Positions 21,690-34,065 of a stretch of 64,000 nt of DNA are shown piece by piece. Both the position numbers and the translations under genes were made by a program. A model generated the notes under the pieces. The model had not been told where the DNA came from, searched no databases, and saw nothing but the letters and a program-made list of their open reading frames with translations. The DNA lies in the NCBI RefSeq assembly GCF_963082655.1, contig NC_081552.1, positions 6,945,948 to 7,009,947 on the forward strand, given 5' to 3'. The DNA is from Stomoxys calcitrans (Eukaryota > Arthropoda > Insecta > Diptera > Muscidae). Every line of letters begins with the position of its first letter. Position 1 is the first letter of the stretch.

Positions 21690-22400
21690 TTTTACACGCT
21701 ACACCTAAAAATAGGGTATACTAATTTCGTCACTCTGTTTGTGACTCCTCGAAATTTCCGTCTAAGACCCCATAAAGTTCATATATTCTTGATCGTCATG
21801 ACATTTTAGTGTCCGTGTCCGTCCGTCTGTCTGTCGAAAGACGAAGGAGTAAAGCTAGCCGCTTGAAATTTATTTTGCACAAATACTTCTTATTAGTCTA
21901 GGTCGGTTGGGATTGTTAATGGGCCATATCGGTGCACGTTTTTATATAGCTGCCATATAAACCGATCTTGGATCTTGACTTCTTGAGCCTCTACAGAGCG
22001 CAATTGTTATCCGATTTGGCTAAAATTTTGCACGACATGTTATGTTATGACTTCCAACAATTGTTTTAAGCATGGTTGAAATCGGTCTATAATGTGATAT
22101 AGCTGCCATATAAACCGATCTGGGATCTTGACTTCTTGAGCGTCTAGAGGGCGAATTTTTTCCCCGAAATTTTTTTGCTTCTTGAAAGGCGCAATTCTTA
22201 TTCGAATTGTAAAATTGATATTTTACACAATGACTTCTGCTATTGTCTCCAACATTAAGTTCAATTACGGTCCGAAGTGGTCCATGACTTGTTATAACCC
22301 CAATAACATAGCAATTCTTTTCTTTTAGGCTATTTATTTGTCTAAAAAGAGATATCGGGAAAAAAACTCGACAAATGCTTTCCATGGTGGAGGGTATTTA
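21690..22400 (+). mobile_element. DINE-like element lacking its 3' tail
   Basis: It begins 'tttacacgctacacctaaaaa' and 'gaccccataaagttcatata', with a short GTCC block near 21805. Three repeat units follow, then a segment 'aaaaaagagatatcgggaaaaaaactcg' and 'catggtggagggta'. The hairpin and ACTTGTT tail are absent, so it stops at the subterminal repeat. Confidence 0.65.
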
Positions 22401-23843
22401 TTTATTTATTTTATAACAACCCCTTCTTAAATTGGGCAGCAGACATTTCCAGTTAATCGCATACTATTTAGCAGACGGCCTGCTGCTTTGAAGTTGCAAA
22501 CATGTTGCCACTGCTACTGCTTTAAAATCAACAAGATTTACTTCTAACATTCGGCAGACATTGTCTGCTATTATCAGCAGACTTTTTTCAATGAGTTTAT
22601 AGATAATTTTTTGTTTTTGAATTATAAATATTTTTTTTTAATTGCAGAGGACAAATCCACTAACGGTCTTCATTAATTTTCCCAGTGTACCTTTAATATT
22701 TCTCTTAAAGTTTTTGATCTGGAAAATAATTGTGTTTCCTCTTCTACACCTTCATCTTCTCCATGGATAGGTTGATTGGCTGTTGCAATGGCATGTTGTT
22801 GCTACGTGTGACCATTAAATCAGTGCCACTTATTAGTAGTTGCCAGATAATTTATCCCACTGTGCCAACCAAAAAGTGTGTAGCAACAATATTCCAACAA
22901 TGTGTTTGAGCCTCGTTAGTTACCCGTCGAGTTAAGGAGTGTGTGTGTTTTTTTTTTTTTTTGTTTTCTTTTAGTCCTCAGTGGCCAAGTGGTTTTGCTT
23001 TTAGATGTGGTGGTGATGTTATGACTTGTCCATAACCAAAACACCGTTTAGGGAGTTCCTTGGAGGAAAATTAATCAATTTAATTTAAAAATCTAGAAAA
23101 TAACCAAAGAAAAGTAAGTGCACCAACACCATATCTCTTTTACTATACTGCTGCCTTAAAAAAGAAAATCTGCATTTCATTCCCCTAAGCTTTGCAAGTG
23201 TCATTGTGTTCTTCACACTTCCTTGACTTTTTGTGAATTATTTGCCTTTTCCCGGTATGGAATGTTAAGCTCCATCCATGCTTTTCTAAATGAAAAATGT
23301 TTTTGTAATTTCCGTAGTTTCTCATTTTTTCTCTTTTGCTTTGCCAGCCATTGTTGCTTTTTTTGAAGAAGAGTGTGTGCGCTTTCAGCGTGCGATCTGT
23401 AGGAGTGACTGTTACTAATTAATTTTTCCAACGAGATTCCTTTTTTGCGTCCAAAAGGACAAATGTCAGATTATATAGCCCTTGGTAAACGGTGAGAAAC
23501 AAAAGCCACAGCTCTTCATTGATATTGATTAAGTCGAATGTGTATGCAAACACACGCTGACCGTTTATTAACGTTTAGAAGTCTCTTCTGGTAATTTTGG
23601 ATACATAGTGGTTAGCTGAAACCAGAGGGTGGCGTGTCAACATCTTTTATCAATGTTGAACTAATGCAAATTTTTGCATAATAATTGTCAAGGAAGATAG
23701 ATAGGAAGCCACTTTTTGGCGTAATTTTTAGGCCAAATTGAAAAAAAAAACATTATTACAAAGTTCTCTATGAAAATTCAAATTCAAAAACCGTTGAAGA
23801 AAATCAAATAATGACAAAACTTCCCATGAATTTTTTCTTCAAA
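22401..23843. other. Mostly unique sequence
   Basis: The first part (22430-22600) is CTGCT/CAGCAG-rich, like 30345-30495 and 31405-31560. A minus-strand frame at 23213-23431 encodes a Lys/Gln-rich 72-residue peptide ending in a stop. It looks coiled-coil-like but unrecognised, and I do not annotate it as a gene. A T-rich tract lies near 22950. Confidence 0.4.
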
Positions 23844-25800
23844 TCTTATAAAGGGTGATTTTTTTGAGGTTAGGATTTTCATGCATTAGTATTTGACAGA
23901 TCACGTGGGATTTCAGACATGGTGTCAAAGAGAAAGATGCTCAGTATGCTTTGACATTTCATCAACTACGTAAATAAGCAAAATTGCCGCTACGTAAATA
24001 AGCAAAATTGCCGCATTTGGTGTGAAGAGCAACCAGAAGCCGTTCAAGAACTGCCCATGCATCCCGAAAAATGCACTGTTTGGTGTGGTTTGTACGCTGG
24101 TGGAATCATTGGACCGTATTTTTTCAAAGATGCTGTTGGACGCAACGTTACGGTGAATGAACACATTTCGAACCGAACACTGATTTTGGTAATAAAATTC
24201 AATGATTTGCAAGCGTTGCTCGTTAGTAAGTCTATTCATGATGAAATGTCAAAGCATACTGAGCATCTTTCTCTTTGACACCATGTCTGAAATCCCACGT
24301 GATCTGTCAAATACTAATGCATGAAAATCTTAACCTCAAAAAAATCACCCTTTATATAAAAATTTATTTGTGTTTGTTTGTTTGTTTGTTTGTATGTTTG
24401 TGTGTTCCTTATAGACTCAGAAACGGCTGAACCGATTTTCTTCAAATTTTCAAAGATGGTGCATAATGACCCCGTGGTGAAAATAGAGTACTAAATTTTT
24501 TGATATCTGAAGGGGGGGCGGACCCTCCCCTTTACCCTAATTTTCAGAAACGCCAGATCGCGGAGACGGGTGGTGCGATTTAAGCGAAATTTTGAGTGCT
24601 CTCATATAGTACCCTAAAAATAAAAATTTGGTATCCAAATTTCGGATGGGGTACCTAGGGGGGCCGCCCCACCCTTAAAACTACCAAATTATATTAAGAC
24701 CAATCACGACAATATGGGACTCAAATGAAAGGTATTTACGATAACAAAACGTATCTGATATCCAATTGTCGGACCAAGTGTTAGGGGGACCACCCCAATC
24801 CCCAAAACACCCCTAAATCGGACATATTTACCGACCATGGCAATATGGGACTCAAATGAAAGGAATTTGCGTGTAGAATACGAATCTGATATACATATGT
24901 GAGACCAAGTATCTGGGGGTCCACCCCATCCCCAAAACACCCCTAAATCGGACATATATACCGACCATGGCAATATGGGACTCAAATGAAAGGTATTTGC
25001 AAGTAGAATACGAATCTAATATCCAAATGTGGGACCACGTTTCTGGGTTCCCAAAACACCCCCCAGAGAGGACTTATTTACTGACCATGGGAATATGGGG
25101 CTTTAATAAAAGGTATTTGAATGTAGAATACGAATCTGATAACCAAATATTGGACCAAGTGTATGGGGGCCGCCTCTCCCCGAGAACATCCCCCAAAGGA
25201 GACAAATTTACGACCATAGCAATATTGGGCTTAAATAAAAGTTCTTTGGGAGTAAAGCACGAATTTTATATCGATATTCGGGAAAGTGTCTATGGGGCCA
25301 ACCCACCCCCACAACACCACCCAAATAGTAAGTTTTCTAACTATTGCAATACGAGGCTCAAATAAGAGGCTTTTTAAAGTGAAACACGAATCCGATATAC
25401 ATTTTCAAGGCCAACTCACCGAGTGGCCGCCTATCCCCCAAAACACCCCCCAAGCCAGTCATGTTTACCGACTTTGGAAATATGAGGTTCAAATTGAAGG
25501 TAGACCACGTATGTGGAGCTTAAATGAAAGGTATTAGGGGTAGTGCAAGAATTGGTACCCAAAACACCCCACATACAGCAACTATTTAGTGACCATCGCT
25601 ATATGGGTCTCAAATAAAAGGTATTTGAGATTAAAAAACGAATTTAATTACCTATTTTGGGGCCAGGAGTTTGGGGGACGCCTCATCGTGTAAACTCCCC
25701 TAAACCAATGGCAATATGGGGTTTAAATAAATTGTATTTGAAAGAAGAGCACGATACTGATATTTTTCAGAGCCTCTCACCCCCAAACAAACAAATTGAG
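23844..25800 (+). mobile_element. Helitron-type element with nested foldback mariner
   Basis: The 5' tip TCTTATA (from 23844, preceded by A) is split by the foldback copy and continues at 24353 as TATAAAAATTTATTTGTG with GTTT repeats. The body is the ~120-130-bp array ('caatatgggactcaaatgaa' near 24709, 24839 and 24970, with 'ccccaaaacacccctaaatc'). The 3' GC-rich end and CTAGT are missing; the array gives way to another repeat at about 25800. Confidence 0.6.
23851..24352 (+). mobile_element. Foldback mariner derivative, copy 2 (rearranged)
   Basis: A 502-bp member of the family at 19458, flanked by TA (23849-23850 and 24353-24354). The left arm is cut short at about 23965 and replaced by a 24-bp direct duplication (23966-23989 and 23990-24013, starting ctacgtaaataagc). 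The core and right arm are intact. The core, in plus orientation, encodes NCRIW and VWCGLYAGGIIGPYFF. It cannot encode a transposase. Confidence 0.75.
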
Positions 25801-26385
25801 TATTATTCAAAATCGGATGAAAATAAATATGGGTGCTATATCTAAATCTGAACCGATTTCAATTAAATGCAATAGTAATTCCAGGAGTCATAAGGATTCC
25901 TTTGTGGCAAGTTTTGTGTAAATCGGTTAAGAAATTACCAAATAATTGCAGTACTAGTCCAAATCGGACAAACGTATATACGGGAGCTATATCTAAATCT
26001 GAACCGATTTATTTAAAATTCAACAATAATTTCGAGACTTATACGAGATAAAATTCGTGGAAGCAGGTTTAGAAAGGGCGATTTAATTGCAATTTTAGTC
26101 TAAATCGGACGAACATATATATGGGAGCTATATCCAAATCTATACCGATTTTTTCCAATTTCAATAGGTTTCGTCTCTGGGTCCAAGAAAATGATAGTGC
26201 CATATTTGAAGACGATCTGATGAAAATTGCCTCTTGTACTTTGTACACAAATTAACATGGACAGTTGAACAGCCATCCATAGCTAAATCGAATCAGAAAG
26301 TGATTCTGAGTCGATTGGTATTCTTATCAATGGGTCTATCCCTTTTCCTTCTGGATGTTACACCCCCAATAGATGGGGGTATACA
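25801..26385 (-). mobile_element. DINE-like element, 'gaaccgattt' subfamily
   Basis: Units 'gggagctatatctaaatctgaaccg', 'aaatcgg(t/a)(t/c)aagaaattacc' and 'ggacgaacatatatatggg' match the reverse of 60047-61236. The end contains 'tgtacacaaattaacatgg' and 'gaatcagaaagtgattctgag' as in the other copies, then 'ctggatgttacacccccaa'. It is non-coding. Confidence 0.55.
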
Positions 26386-26580
26386 AGATTAATTTACCGA
26401 ATAGACCGTACTTGGCACAATTGTTAAAAGTCATAACAGAACACATTATGTAAAAGTTCAGCAAAATCGGACACAAATTGCAGCTTGTAAGGGCTCAAGA
26501 TATCAAATCGGGAGATTGGTTTAAATCAAATCATTTAAGTCAAATCGGGAGATCTAAAAGTCAAATTGGAGAATCAGTTT
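26386..26580 (-). repeat. DINE-like repeat-unit fragment
   Basis: It contains 'cgtacttggcacaattgtta', 'aagtcataacagaacaca' and 'ggctcaagatatcaaatcgg'. A similar stretch resumes at 27573, so the two may be one element interrupted by the intervening kilobase. Confidence 0.5.
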
Positions 26581-26960
26581 CAGTATTTTGATAAAAAATT
26601 TTCCTTTACGCCCATTTTAATTTGCTCTTAAACTAGTTTTATTTATTGTTTGTGTCGACCAATTGGTTTTGAATGACTTTTATTTCCATTCAATTTTATG
26701 CAAATAAATTAAAAAATTAAGGAACAATAAATGTTAAATATCTCAAAAAAATAAATTTTGATCAATTTTTACGACGTGCCATCTAGGATCTGCTTAAATG
26801 ATGCTGCTTATTTCTCCTCTCATGGCGAAACAATTAAAGGTGGTCTCATTTGTTAAACAACCACAAGTCATATGGTGCAATCCTTCATCTCGTTATCAAG
26901 ATGTCATTTCGAAATTGGAATTGTTCTTAACACAACCAAAGAAACTTGCCCTCGTTTGCG
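26581..26960. other. Unique spacer
   Basis: AT-rich, with no supported gene. The 111-codon open frame that begins at 26798 continues into Helitron-type sequence and is not convincing as a gene. Confidence 0.4.
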
Positions 26961-27571
26961 TACATTTGATCACCTTTCATTTGAGTTCCATATTGATATT
27001 TACATGCAATAGGTTTGTTTGGGGTTGGACGACCCCTTGCATACTTCAATCCAATGCGTATTCTATTCCCCAATACTTTTCATTTGATACCCATATTGTC
27101 CCTATCGGTCCTCTTTTGATATCAACAATATAAACAAACTAAAAAGCCTTTTCCTCCTTCCTGACCATTTTCCTAATCTACTCCCAAATGCCTTTCATTC
27201 AAATCCCATATTGTTATTATCATCCAATAAACCAATTTTAGGGGGTTTTGGGGTCGGGGGCCCCGTCATTTGGATCCAATTTTTAATATGAAATTCGTAG
27301 TCTACTCCAGAATACCTTTCATTTGAATCCCATATTGTCCCGATCGGTTCATTTTATTTTGGGGTCGTACTTTTAGGGTATATAGGTAGGATACATTATA
27401 TAGGGTATATTAAGGTATATTGCTCCTTCCGGACCACTCCCAACAATCTGTGACAATTTGAAAGAAATCGCTTCAGCCGTTTTGAGTCTACGCGAAACAA
27501 ACAAATTTACAAACCCACAAATAAACAAACAAACATACAAACAAACACAAATTCATTTTTATATATATAGA
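26961..27571 (-). mobile_element. Helitron-type element, 5' part
   Basis: The minus strand starts TCTATATATATAAAAATG at 27571, followed by GTTT repeats, 'gtagactcaaaacggctgaa' and body repeats ('gggattcaaatgaaaggtat', 'atgggactcaaatg' variants). It is truncated on the left. There is no coding sequence. Confidence 0.55.
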
Positions 27572-27940
27572 TATCAGTTTAAAGACTGATTCGGATCGTA
27601 CTTGGCACAATTGTTGGAGGTCGTAGCTGAACACTAGTAGCAAAATTTCAGCCAAATCGGAAAAAAATTACGGCTTCCAGGGGCTCAAGAAATCAAATGG
27701 GATAATCGGTTTATATGGGAGCTATATCTAAATCTGAACCGATGCGGCCCATTTGCAATTCCCAACGACCCCATCAACACTTAGTATCTGTGCAAAATTT
27801 CAAGCGGATAGCTTTACGCGTTCGACCGCTATCGTGATTTCGACAGACGGACAGAAATGGCTAGATCGACTCAGGACGTCGAGACGACCAAGAATATATG
27901 CGCTTTATGGGGTCTCAAACGAATATTTCGAGGTGTTACT
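27572..27940 (-). repeat. DINE-like element, outer fragment
   Basis: Repeat unit text ('ggatcgtacttggcacaattg', 'aatcggtttatatgggagct') is followed by 'tttcgacagacggacagaa', 'tggctagatcgactcagga' and 'ctttatggggtctcaaacg', and breaks off before the TATACCC end. Confidence 0.6.
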
Positions 27941-30344
27941 TGGTTTCAAATTAATTTACATTTATATGCCAACATTTTCCAACATAAAATTTTGAAAACA
28001 TTTGTAAAATTTCCTTAAATTTTCAATGTCAGTAATTTTTTTCTGTAAATTCTGTTTTCTTGTATGACCATGACCTTATCTAGTTTATTTCTTCAAGCAA
28101 TTTTACCATGTTGCCCCGCTGAAATAAACACCATAATCAGACTTAATCAAAACTCATGTTGGGACCAACCTTTAAAATCTAAAAATTGTTAGCTATTAAA
28201 ATAATTTCCCGCACACTTACCATGTTTTTGTGCTGAAAACAGCTAATTTGCTTAGTGCTCGATTTCCTTACATAAGAAAAACATGAACAAAATTTACGCC
28301 TTTTATCCCATATATCTCCTATGAGCATTTGGCAAATGCCTTCCTTCCATATGGCAATGGCAATTGTTACCATAAAATTTAATAATCAGTCTTACATATG
28401 TCGCGCTAATTTCGACAATTACACACGATTTTAAAGCACCCAAATGACACTTTTTTCCTTCCATTGCCTGTCTTGGGTCAAGAGCAAGAAAAAAGGCAAA
28501 ATAAAGTTAAATGGTTTTGAAAAAGGAATTTCAGAACATAATTGGAGGCGTTAAAAAATTCCTCACCTACAACGGCGGGGTTGGGCATTAGAAATCAGAA
28601 AGTAACCACTGACCAGTACCACCTCCAGCCAGAAGCAACCCACGACTTAAACCAAAGGAAAGCAGCAACAATTTCAGGGATGGTCATTCAGTTTTCAGCA
28701 ACATATTTGAACTCTGTAATTTTCCTGGGTTTATCAGTTGCAATAAATCTAAACACACTTTGTGACCAAATGCATTTGCAGCCAAGGGTTGTGTCACCTC
28801 ATACTCAAGAGAGCGAACTTTCTCTCTCTCTCTCTCTCTCTGGTAGCCAGGTAAGAATTCACTGCTTGATTTTTGTCCTTTGGGTCTTTAGACAATTAAA
28901 TTTAACCAAAAAATGTTGGTTTTCCTGATTCAAAATTAAGATAAACCGCAAATTAGCGCTGAATATGAACGTTTTGCATAATAATTTCCAACAAGCGAAA
29001 ACTCCATGAGTCCTACCACCCTTGCCACGCAGAATTGTTGCCAACTCTGTTGTAGCCTTTAGTGGTTTACACCAGCAATCCTGTTATCATTTCAAATGGA
29101 TCATTTGTCACAGATGTTTGGTTTATTAGTTCCAAAAGGAAAATCATTTAGCCTTCTATTGCTGCCAAGCCATTTCACTGGTTAGAGGAGAACTAAAGGA
29201 GCAAAGCTTTTGTTTTTAGTGGTTGTGTGGTTGGTGGTTTTTACTGATGACTGTGGCAATGGTGTGATGTTGGCTTTGTGGTCTCCAGAGTGGGGTGTTG
29301 CCTGGTTAATATTGCCTAACTGTCTATCTGTGTGTCTGGTCTGGTCTTTCTAAGCCCATCATGACTAAACATTATGATATGATTGTGGTTTGCCAAATGG
29401 CATTTAACCATAACCTTTTTATTTAACCCTTTTTGGATTTCTACTTCGATACTCATTCAGTCGTTCATTCTAGAAAGCTATCGAGATGGCAGCAGAGGTC
29501 GTGAGAGATCCTGCTTAGTTTTATGATTTCATTACGTTTTTGTCTGTAAGGCATGACTTGTTAGAATTTGTTAAAGTTTAATTGTGATGACATATTGGTC
29601 TTTGATGTTATCTATTAATAAATTTCTATATGGTGCTCCTTTTGTTTCTTTTTTTCGTTAAACGAAAATAGAAGGATATATGAACTTCAAAAATTGGGGT
29701 GTTGAGCAGAGTTGGGGGAGATATTATTCTACCATTTGACATCAAATACGGCGGCAGTGTTACCATGGCAAGCCTAATTTTATGTTCCATAACAGATAAG
29801 GTGCATATAGTAAAACTTTTTTCTTAGCACCAAAAAATTAAACATCTGTCAACATTTTAGAATGATATTCAAATTTTCATATTATCCATAGAGCAAAGGT
29901 TAAAGGGTTTGAAAACTAAATGAAGACAGTATCTGAATACGAACCAAATTGAAAAAAGTAGCTAATCATGACAAGCAAATAAGCACTCTTGTGTGAACCA
30001 TATGCAGAAAATTAATATGGCATTTTAAGAAAATGGACAACAATATACCATGTGGTAGGTAGATTCCAAAAGAGTATACAGTCACACATCCACTTTGTTG
30101 AATTTAAAAACTAATGCTAATTGGGGGTCTATTTAAGCTTAAGTTTTTACTTTTCGGCAATGTACAAACTGGTGCATCGACTTGTACAAAATGCAAAAGC
30201 GACAACCATTTTCCTTCTCAATTAATTTTACGGCAGTAAGCGATGTGAAGGGTGACTTCAATGGGATAAAATTTCGGGGTGGCATCACTGATTGATAAAT
30301 GGATACACTCATAGCAAAAAGTTTGTTGAAAATAGCAAATACTC
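27941..30344. other. Unique sequence, no supported gene
   Basis: About 2.4 kb. A CT simple repeat is at 28821-28841. A 128-codon open stretch from 28542 has no recognisable domain and includes a translated CT repeat, so it is not called. The region may be intronic or regulatory. Confidence 0.45.
28821..28841. repeat. (CT)n simple repeat
   Basis: An uninterrupted CT/TC dinucleotide run. Confidence 0.9.
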
Positions 30345-30495
30345 TCTGCTGAATATTAGTATTTAATTTTGCTGCTATTGCAGCAGTAGTTCTGCTATTA
30401 CGTCAGTGGTTTTTCAATTTCAAAACAGCAGGCTTACTGCTGAAAAGTCTGCTGTTTGCTGAAAATGACTGCGACTTAATTATGAAGCGAATGCT
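30345..30495. repeat. CTGCT-rich dispersed segment
   Basis: Repeated 'gctgaa', 'gctgctattgcagcagtag' and 'agtctgctgtttgctgaaa' words. Comparable text is found at 22440-22590 and 31405-31560, so it looks like an unclassified dispersed repeat. Confidence 0.4.
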
Positions 30496-30502
30496 AGAAG
30501 AA

Positions 30503-31128
30503 ACAAGCAAAAGCGTGCTAAGTTCGGCCTGGCCAACATGCACTCTGCTAAAAATGTATACAAAATAAATTTAGTTGAATAGCATAATTCTACTTTAGAT
30601 ACCAAACTTCTGTCAAATCAAAAAAAATTAAGATTCTAGGAACCGAACAAGGATGATCGAGAGACCGGTTTACATGGTAGCTATATCAGGTTATAGACCG
30701 ATTCGGACCGTATTTGGCACAGTTGTTGAAAGTCGTAACAGAACACCGCATGCAAAATTACATCCAAATCGGGCAAAACTTGAGGCTGGTTCAGACTCAA
30801 GAAGTCAAATCGGCAGATCGGTTTATATGGGCTCAAGAAGTCAAATTGGGTGATCGGTTTATATGGGAGCAAAATCTGAACCGATATGACCCATTTGCAA
30901 TCCCCAACGACCTACATTGATATTAAGTATCTGTGCAAAAAGTCAAGTTCGCGTTCGACCGCTATCGTAATTTGGACAGACGCACGGAAGGACATGGCTG
31001 GATTGACTCAGAACGCCGAGACGATCAAGAATATATATACTTTATAGGGTCTTAGATGAATATTTGGAAGTGTTATAAACGGAATAAGTAGATTAGTATA
31101 CCCCCATCCTATGGTGGTGGGAATAGAA
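30503..31128 (-). mobile_element. DINE-like element
   Basis: 'aacaagcaaaagcgtgctaag' and 'ttcggcctggcc', followed by a segment 'gtatacaaaataaatttagt' and two repeat units. Then comes a degenerate 'ggacagacgcacggaaggac' block, 'aagaatatatatactttata', and 'catcctatggtggtggg'. The 5' TATACCC end has drifted ('gtgggaatagaag'). Confidence 0.65.
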
Positions 31129-31717
31129 GTAATATACAAACGTAAATATTTGTCTCATTGGGTGTTCATAATCACCAAAAGGCCATGGCAGTAATGTATA
31201 CATTAGTAGATCAATGACAAACATGCAAGTGGAGTTATAACAAAAATGTCAGCCAAATTCCGAAATATAAACATCAGCATCAGGTTGCTTATTTACAGTA
31301 ATATTCCACAAACTACAATCATCTCTTTCAACAATATATCTAAAAAAAACCGAAAAAATGCCAAAAGTAATCATAACAAGTAACAGGCATACAAAAAAAA
31401 AGTAGCACAGCATTTGTTTTCAGCAGATTTTTATTACTGATTTAGCTGACCGAAATATTTGCTAATACAGCAGCCGTATATTTGCTGAAATAGCAATAAT
31501 GTTGGTGACATTATTGTGCTAATTTTCTTCAAAAACGGCAATTGAAGAACCGTTACCATCAGCAGTAGTTATGTAAAATTTGACCTTGTGAATTGAGGAC
31601 AACATTAGCATGATGTTATGTTGATAAAGTAGTTGAAAAAGACAAATTTATCGATTTCAATGAATATTTTGAATATATGTATGATGTGCATTTTATTACA
31701 CAAGTTTTATTTTATTA
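31129..31717. other. Spacer with CTGCT-rich segment
   Basis: Contains 'agcacagcatttgttttcagc' and 'tgctaatacagcagccgta' between 31405 and 31560, similar to 30345-30495. No gene is seen. Confidence 0.35.
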
Positions 31718-31945
31718 AAACAAGTAAAAACGTGCTAAGCTCGGCCCACCCGTATCTTATATACCCTCCACCATGGATCGCATTTGTCAAGTTCTTTGAA
31801 TTACTTTTTCAAAAATATATAGGAGCTATATGAAGTTATTGACCGATATGGACCGTAATTGTCATGCCGTACAAATCATAAAAAAGATCACCTCGGAAAT
31901 TTCAGCCAAATCAAATAATAAATGCGCCTTCTAGAAGCTAATCAT
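31718..31945 (-). repeat. DINE-like 3' end fragment
   Basis: 'aacaagtaaaaacgtgctaag', 'ctcggcccacccgtatctta' and 'taccctccaccatggatcgc', then one decayed unit. It stops within about 230 bp. Confidence 0.6.
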
Positions 31946-32122
31946 ACATATGAGTTAATTATATAATGCAAGTTAGTTCATGATATTTATCCACGATCAA
32001 TTAAAAATTCTTAAGCATTTGGAAAATAAACTTACTTAACTGTATAAATAAAACTAACTACTCATGAGTATAGGCGAAATAGCCAATAATTCGTTGGAGT
32101 TAGCAATTTTCCATAAATAATT

Positions 32123-33006
32123 TTTATTCCCTCTACCATAAAATGGGGGGTATACTAATTTCGTCATTCTGTTTGTAACTACTCGAAATATTCGTCTGAG
32201 ACCTCATAAAGTGTATATATTCTTGATCGTCGTGACATTTTATGTCGATCTAGCCATGTCCGTCCGTCTGTCCGTCCGTCCATCCGTCCGTCTGTCTGTC
32301 GAAAGCACGCTAACTTCCGAAGGAGTAAAGCTAGCCGCTTGAAATTTTGCACAAATACTTCTTATTAGTGTAGGTCGGTTGGTATTGTAAATGGGCCATA
32401 TCGGTCCATGTTTAGATATAGCTGTCATATAAATCGATCTTGGGTCTTGACTTCTTGAGCCTCTAGAGGGCGCATATCTTATCCGATTTGAATGAATTTT
32501 GGCACGACGTGTTTTGTTATGATATCCAACAACTATGCCAAGTATGGTTCAAATCGGTTCATAACCTGATATAGCTGTCATATAAACCGATCTGGGATCT
32601 TGACTTCTTGAGCCTGTAGAGGTCACAATTATTTTCCTATTTACCTGAAATTTTGTACGACGGATTCTCTCATGACCATCAACATTACGTGTTTATTATG
32701 GTCTGAATCGGTCTATAGCCCGATACAGCCCCAAATATAAATCGATCTCTATTTTACGTCTTGAGCCCTCAAAGGGCGCAATTCTTATTCGAATTGGCTG
32801 ACATTTTACACAGGTATCCAGCATATAATTTAATTGTGGTCCAAACCGGACCATATCTTGATATCGCTCTAATAGCAGAGCAAATTTTTTCTTATATCCT
32901 GTTTTGCCTAAAAAGAGATGCCGGGAAAAGAACTCGACAAATGCGATCCATGGTGGAGGGTATATAAGATTCGGCCCGGCCGAACTTAGCACGCTTTTAC
33001 TTGTTT
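32123..33006 (+). mobile_element. DINE-like element, full length
   Basis: The plus strand reads 'tttttattccctctaccata', 'gtgtatatattcttgatcgtc', a (GTCC)n block (32258-32300), 'gaaagcacgctaacttccg', four ~152-bp units, 'aaaagagatgccgggaaaag', 'ccatggtggagggtatata', 'ttcggcccggccgaac' and 'agcacgcttttacttg'. It is the mirror image of 13924-15100. The flanks both read AAATAA, but Helentrons are not expected to duplicate target sites, so this may be chance. Confidence 0.8.
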
Positions 33007-33041
33007 TTAAATAAGCGAGAACTTAAACATAGGTAAAATCT

Positions 33042-34065
33042 TCTTATATATAAAAATCAATTTGTGTTTGTTTGTTTGTATGATCCTTATAGACTCAGAA
33101 ACGGCTGAACCGATTTTCTTGAAATTTTCACAGATGGTGCATAATGACAACTTGGTGAAAATAGGGTACTACATTTTTTTGATATCTGAAGGATGGCGGA
33201 CCCTCCCCTTACCCTAATTTTCAAAAACGCCAGATCTCGGAGATGGGTGGTGCGATTGAATTGAAATTTTGTGTGCACGGTACCCTAAAAATAAAAATTT
33301 GGTATCCAAATTTCGGATGGGGAACCTAGGGGGGCTGACCAACCCTAAAACCTACCAAACATATCTTTAGACCAATCACGACAATATAGGAAAGGTATGT
33401 AGGATAAGAAAACGTATCTGATATCCAATTGTCGGACCAAGTGCTAGGGGGACCACCCAAGCCCCAAAACACCCCCAAATCGGACATATTTACCGACCAT
33501 GGCAATATGGGACTCAAATGATTTGGTATTTGCGAGTAGAATACGAATCTGATATCCAAATGTGGGATCACGTTTCTGGGGGTCCACCCCTTTCCCAAAA
33601 CACCCCCCAAACAGAACTTATTTACTGACCATGGGAATATGGGGCTTAAATAAAAGGTGTTTGAATGTAGAAAAGGAATCTGATATCCAAATATGGGACC
33701 AAGTGTGGGGGCGGATTATTCCAATATGAGGCTCAAATAAGAGGGTTTTTAAAGTGGAACACGAATCCGATATATATTTTCAAGGTCAACTCATTGAGTG
33801 GCCGCCCATCCCCCAAAACACCCCCATGTGTTTGTTTGTCGACTATGAAAATATGGGCTCAAATTAAAGGTTTGTGCGAGTAGACCACGACATGATATCA
33901 ACATTAGGGGCCAACTGTCTAGCGGACGTCCCACAATCATAATAACCCCCAAATAGGACGTATTTGCTCACCAAGTCAATTTGGGTCTAAAAGAGAGTGG
34001 AATTAAATATTTATAGTTTTTAGGGCCGATACCCCAAACCGGACATATTTGCTGACTTTTGCGAG
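33042..34065 (+). mobile_element. Helitron-type element, 3'-truncated
   Basis: The 5' tip TCTTATATATAAAAATCAAT (near 33042) is followed by GTTT repeats and 'cttatagactcagaaacgg'. The body is the ~130-bp array ('ccaaaacacccccaaatcgg', 'caatatgggactcaaatg'). It loses similarity at about 34065, where a coding-like segment starts, and the 3' CTAGT is absent. Confidence 0.55.

Noticed and set aside
23213..23431. A Lys/Gln-rich 72-codon minus-strand frame
   Set aside because: It could be a coiled-coil exon, but there is no start context, splice or family support. AT-rich DNA often gives Lys-rich frames.
28542..28928. A 128-codon open frame on the plus strand
   Set aside because: No domain; contains a serine/leucine run from a (CT)n repeat and looks like chance.
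32240..32428. Peptides with repeated TDRRTDG
   Set aside because: Translation of the (GTCC)n block of DINE-like elements.
32111..33016. AAATAA on both sides of a DINE-like element as a target-site duplication
   Set aside because: Helentron-type elements do not normally duplicate targets, and the motif is common in AT-rich DNA.
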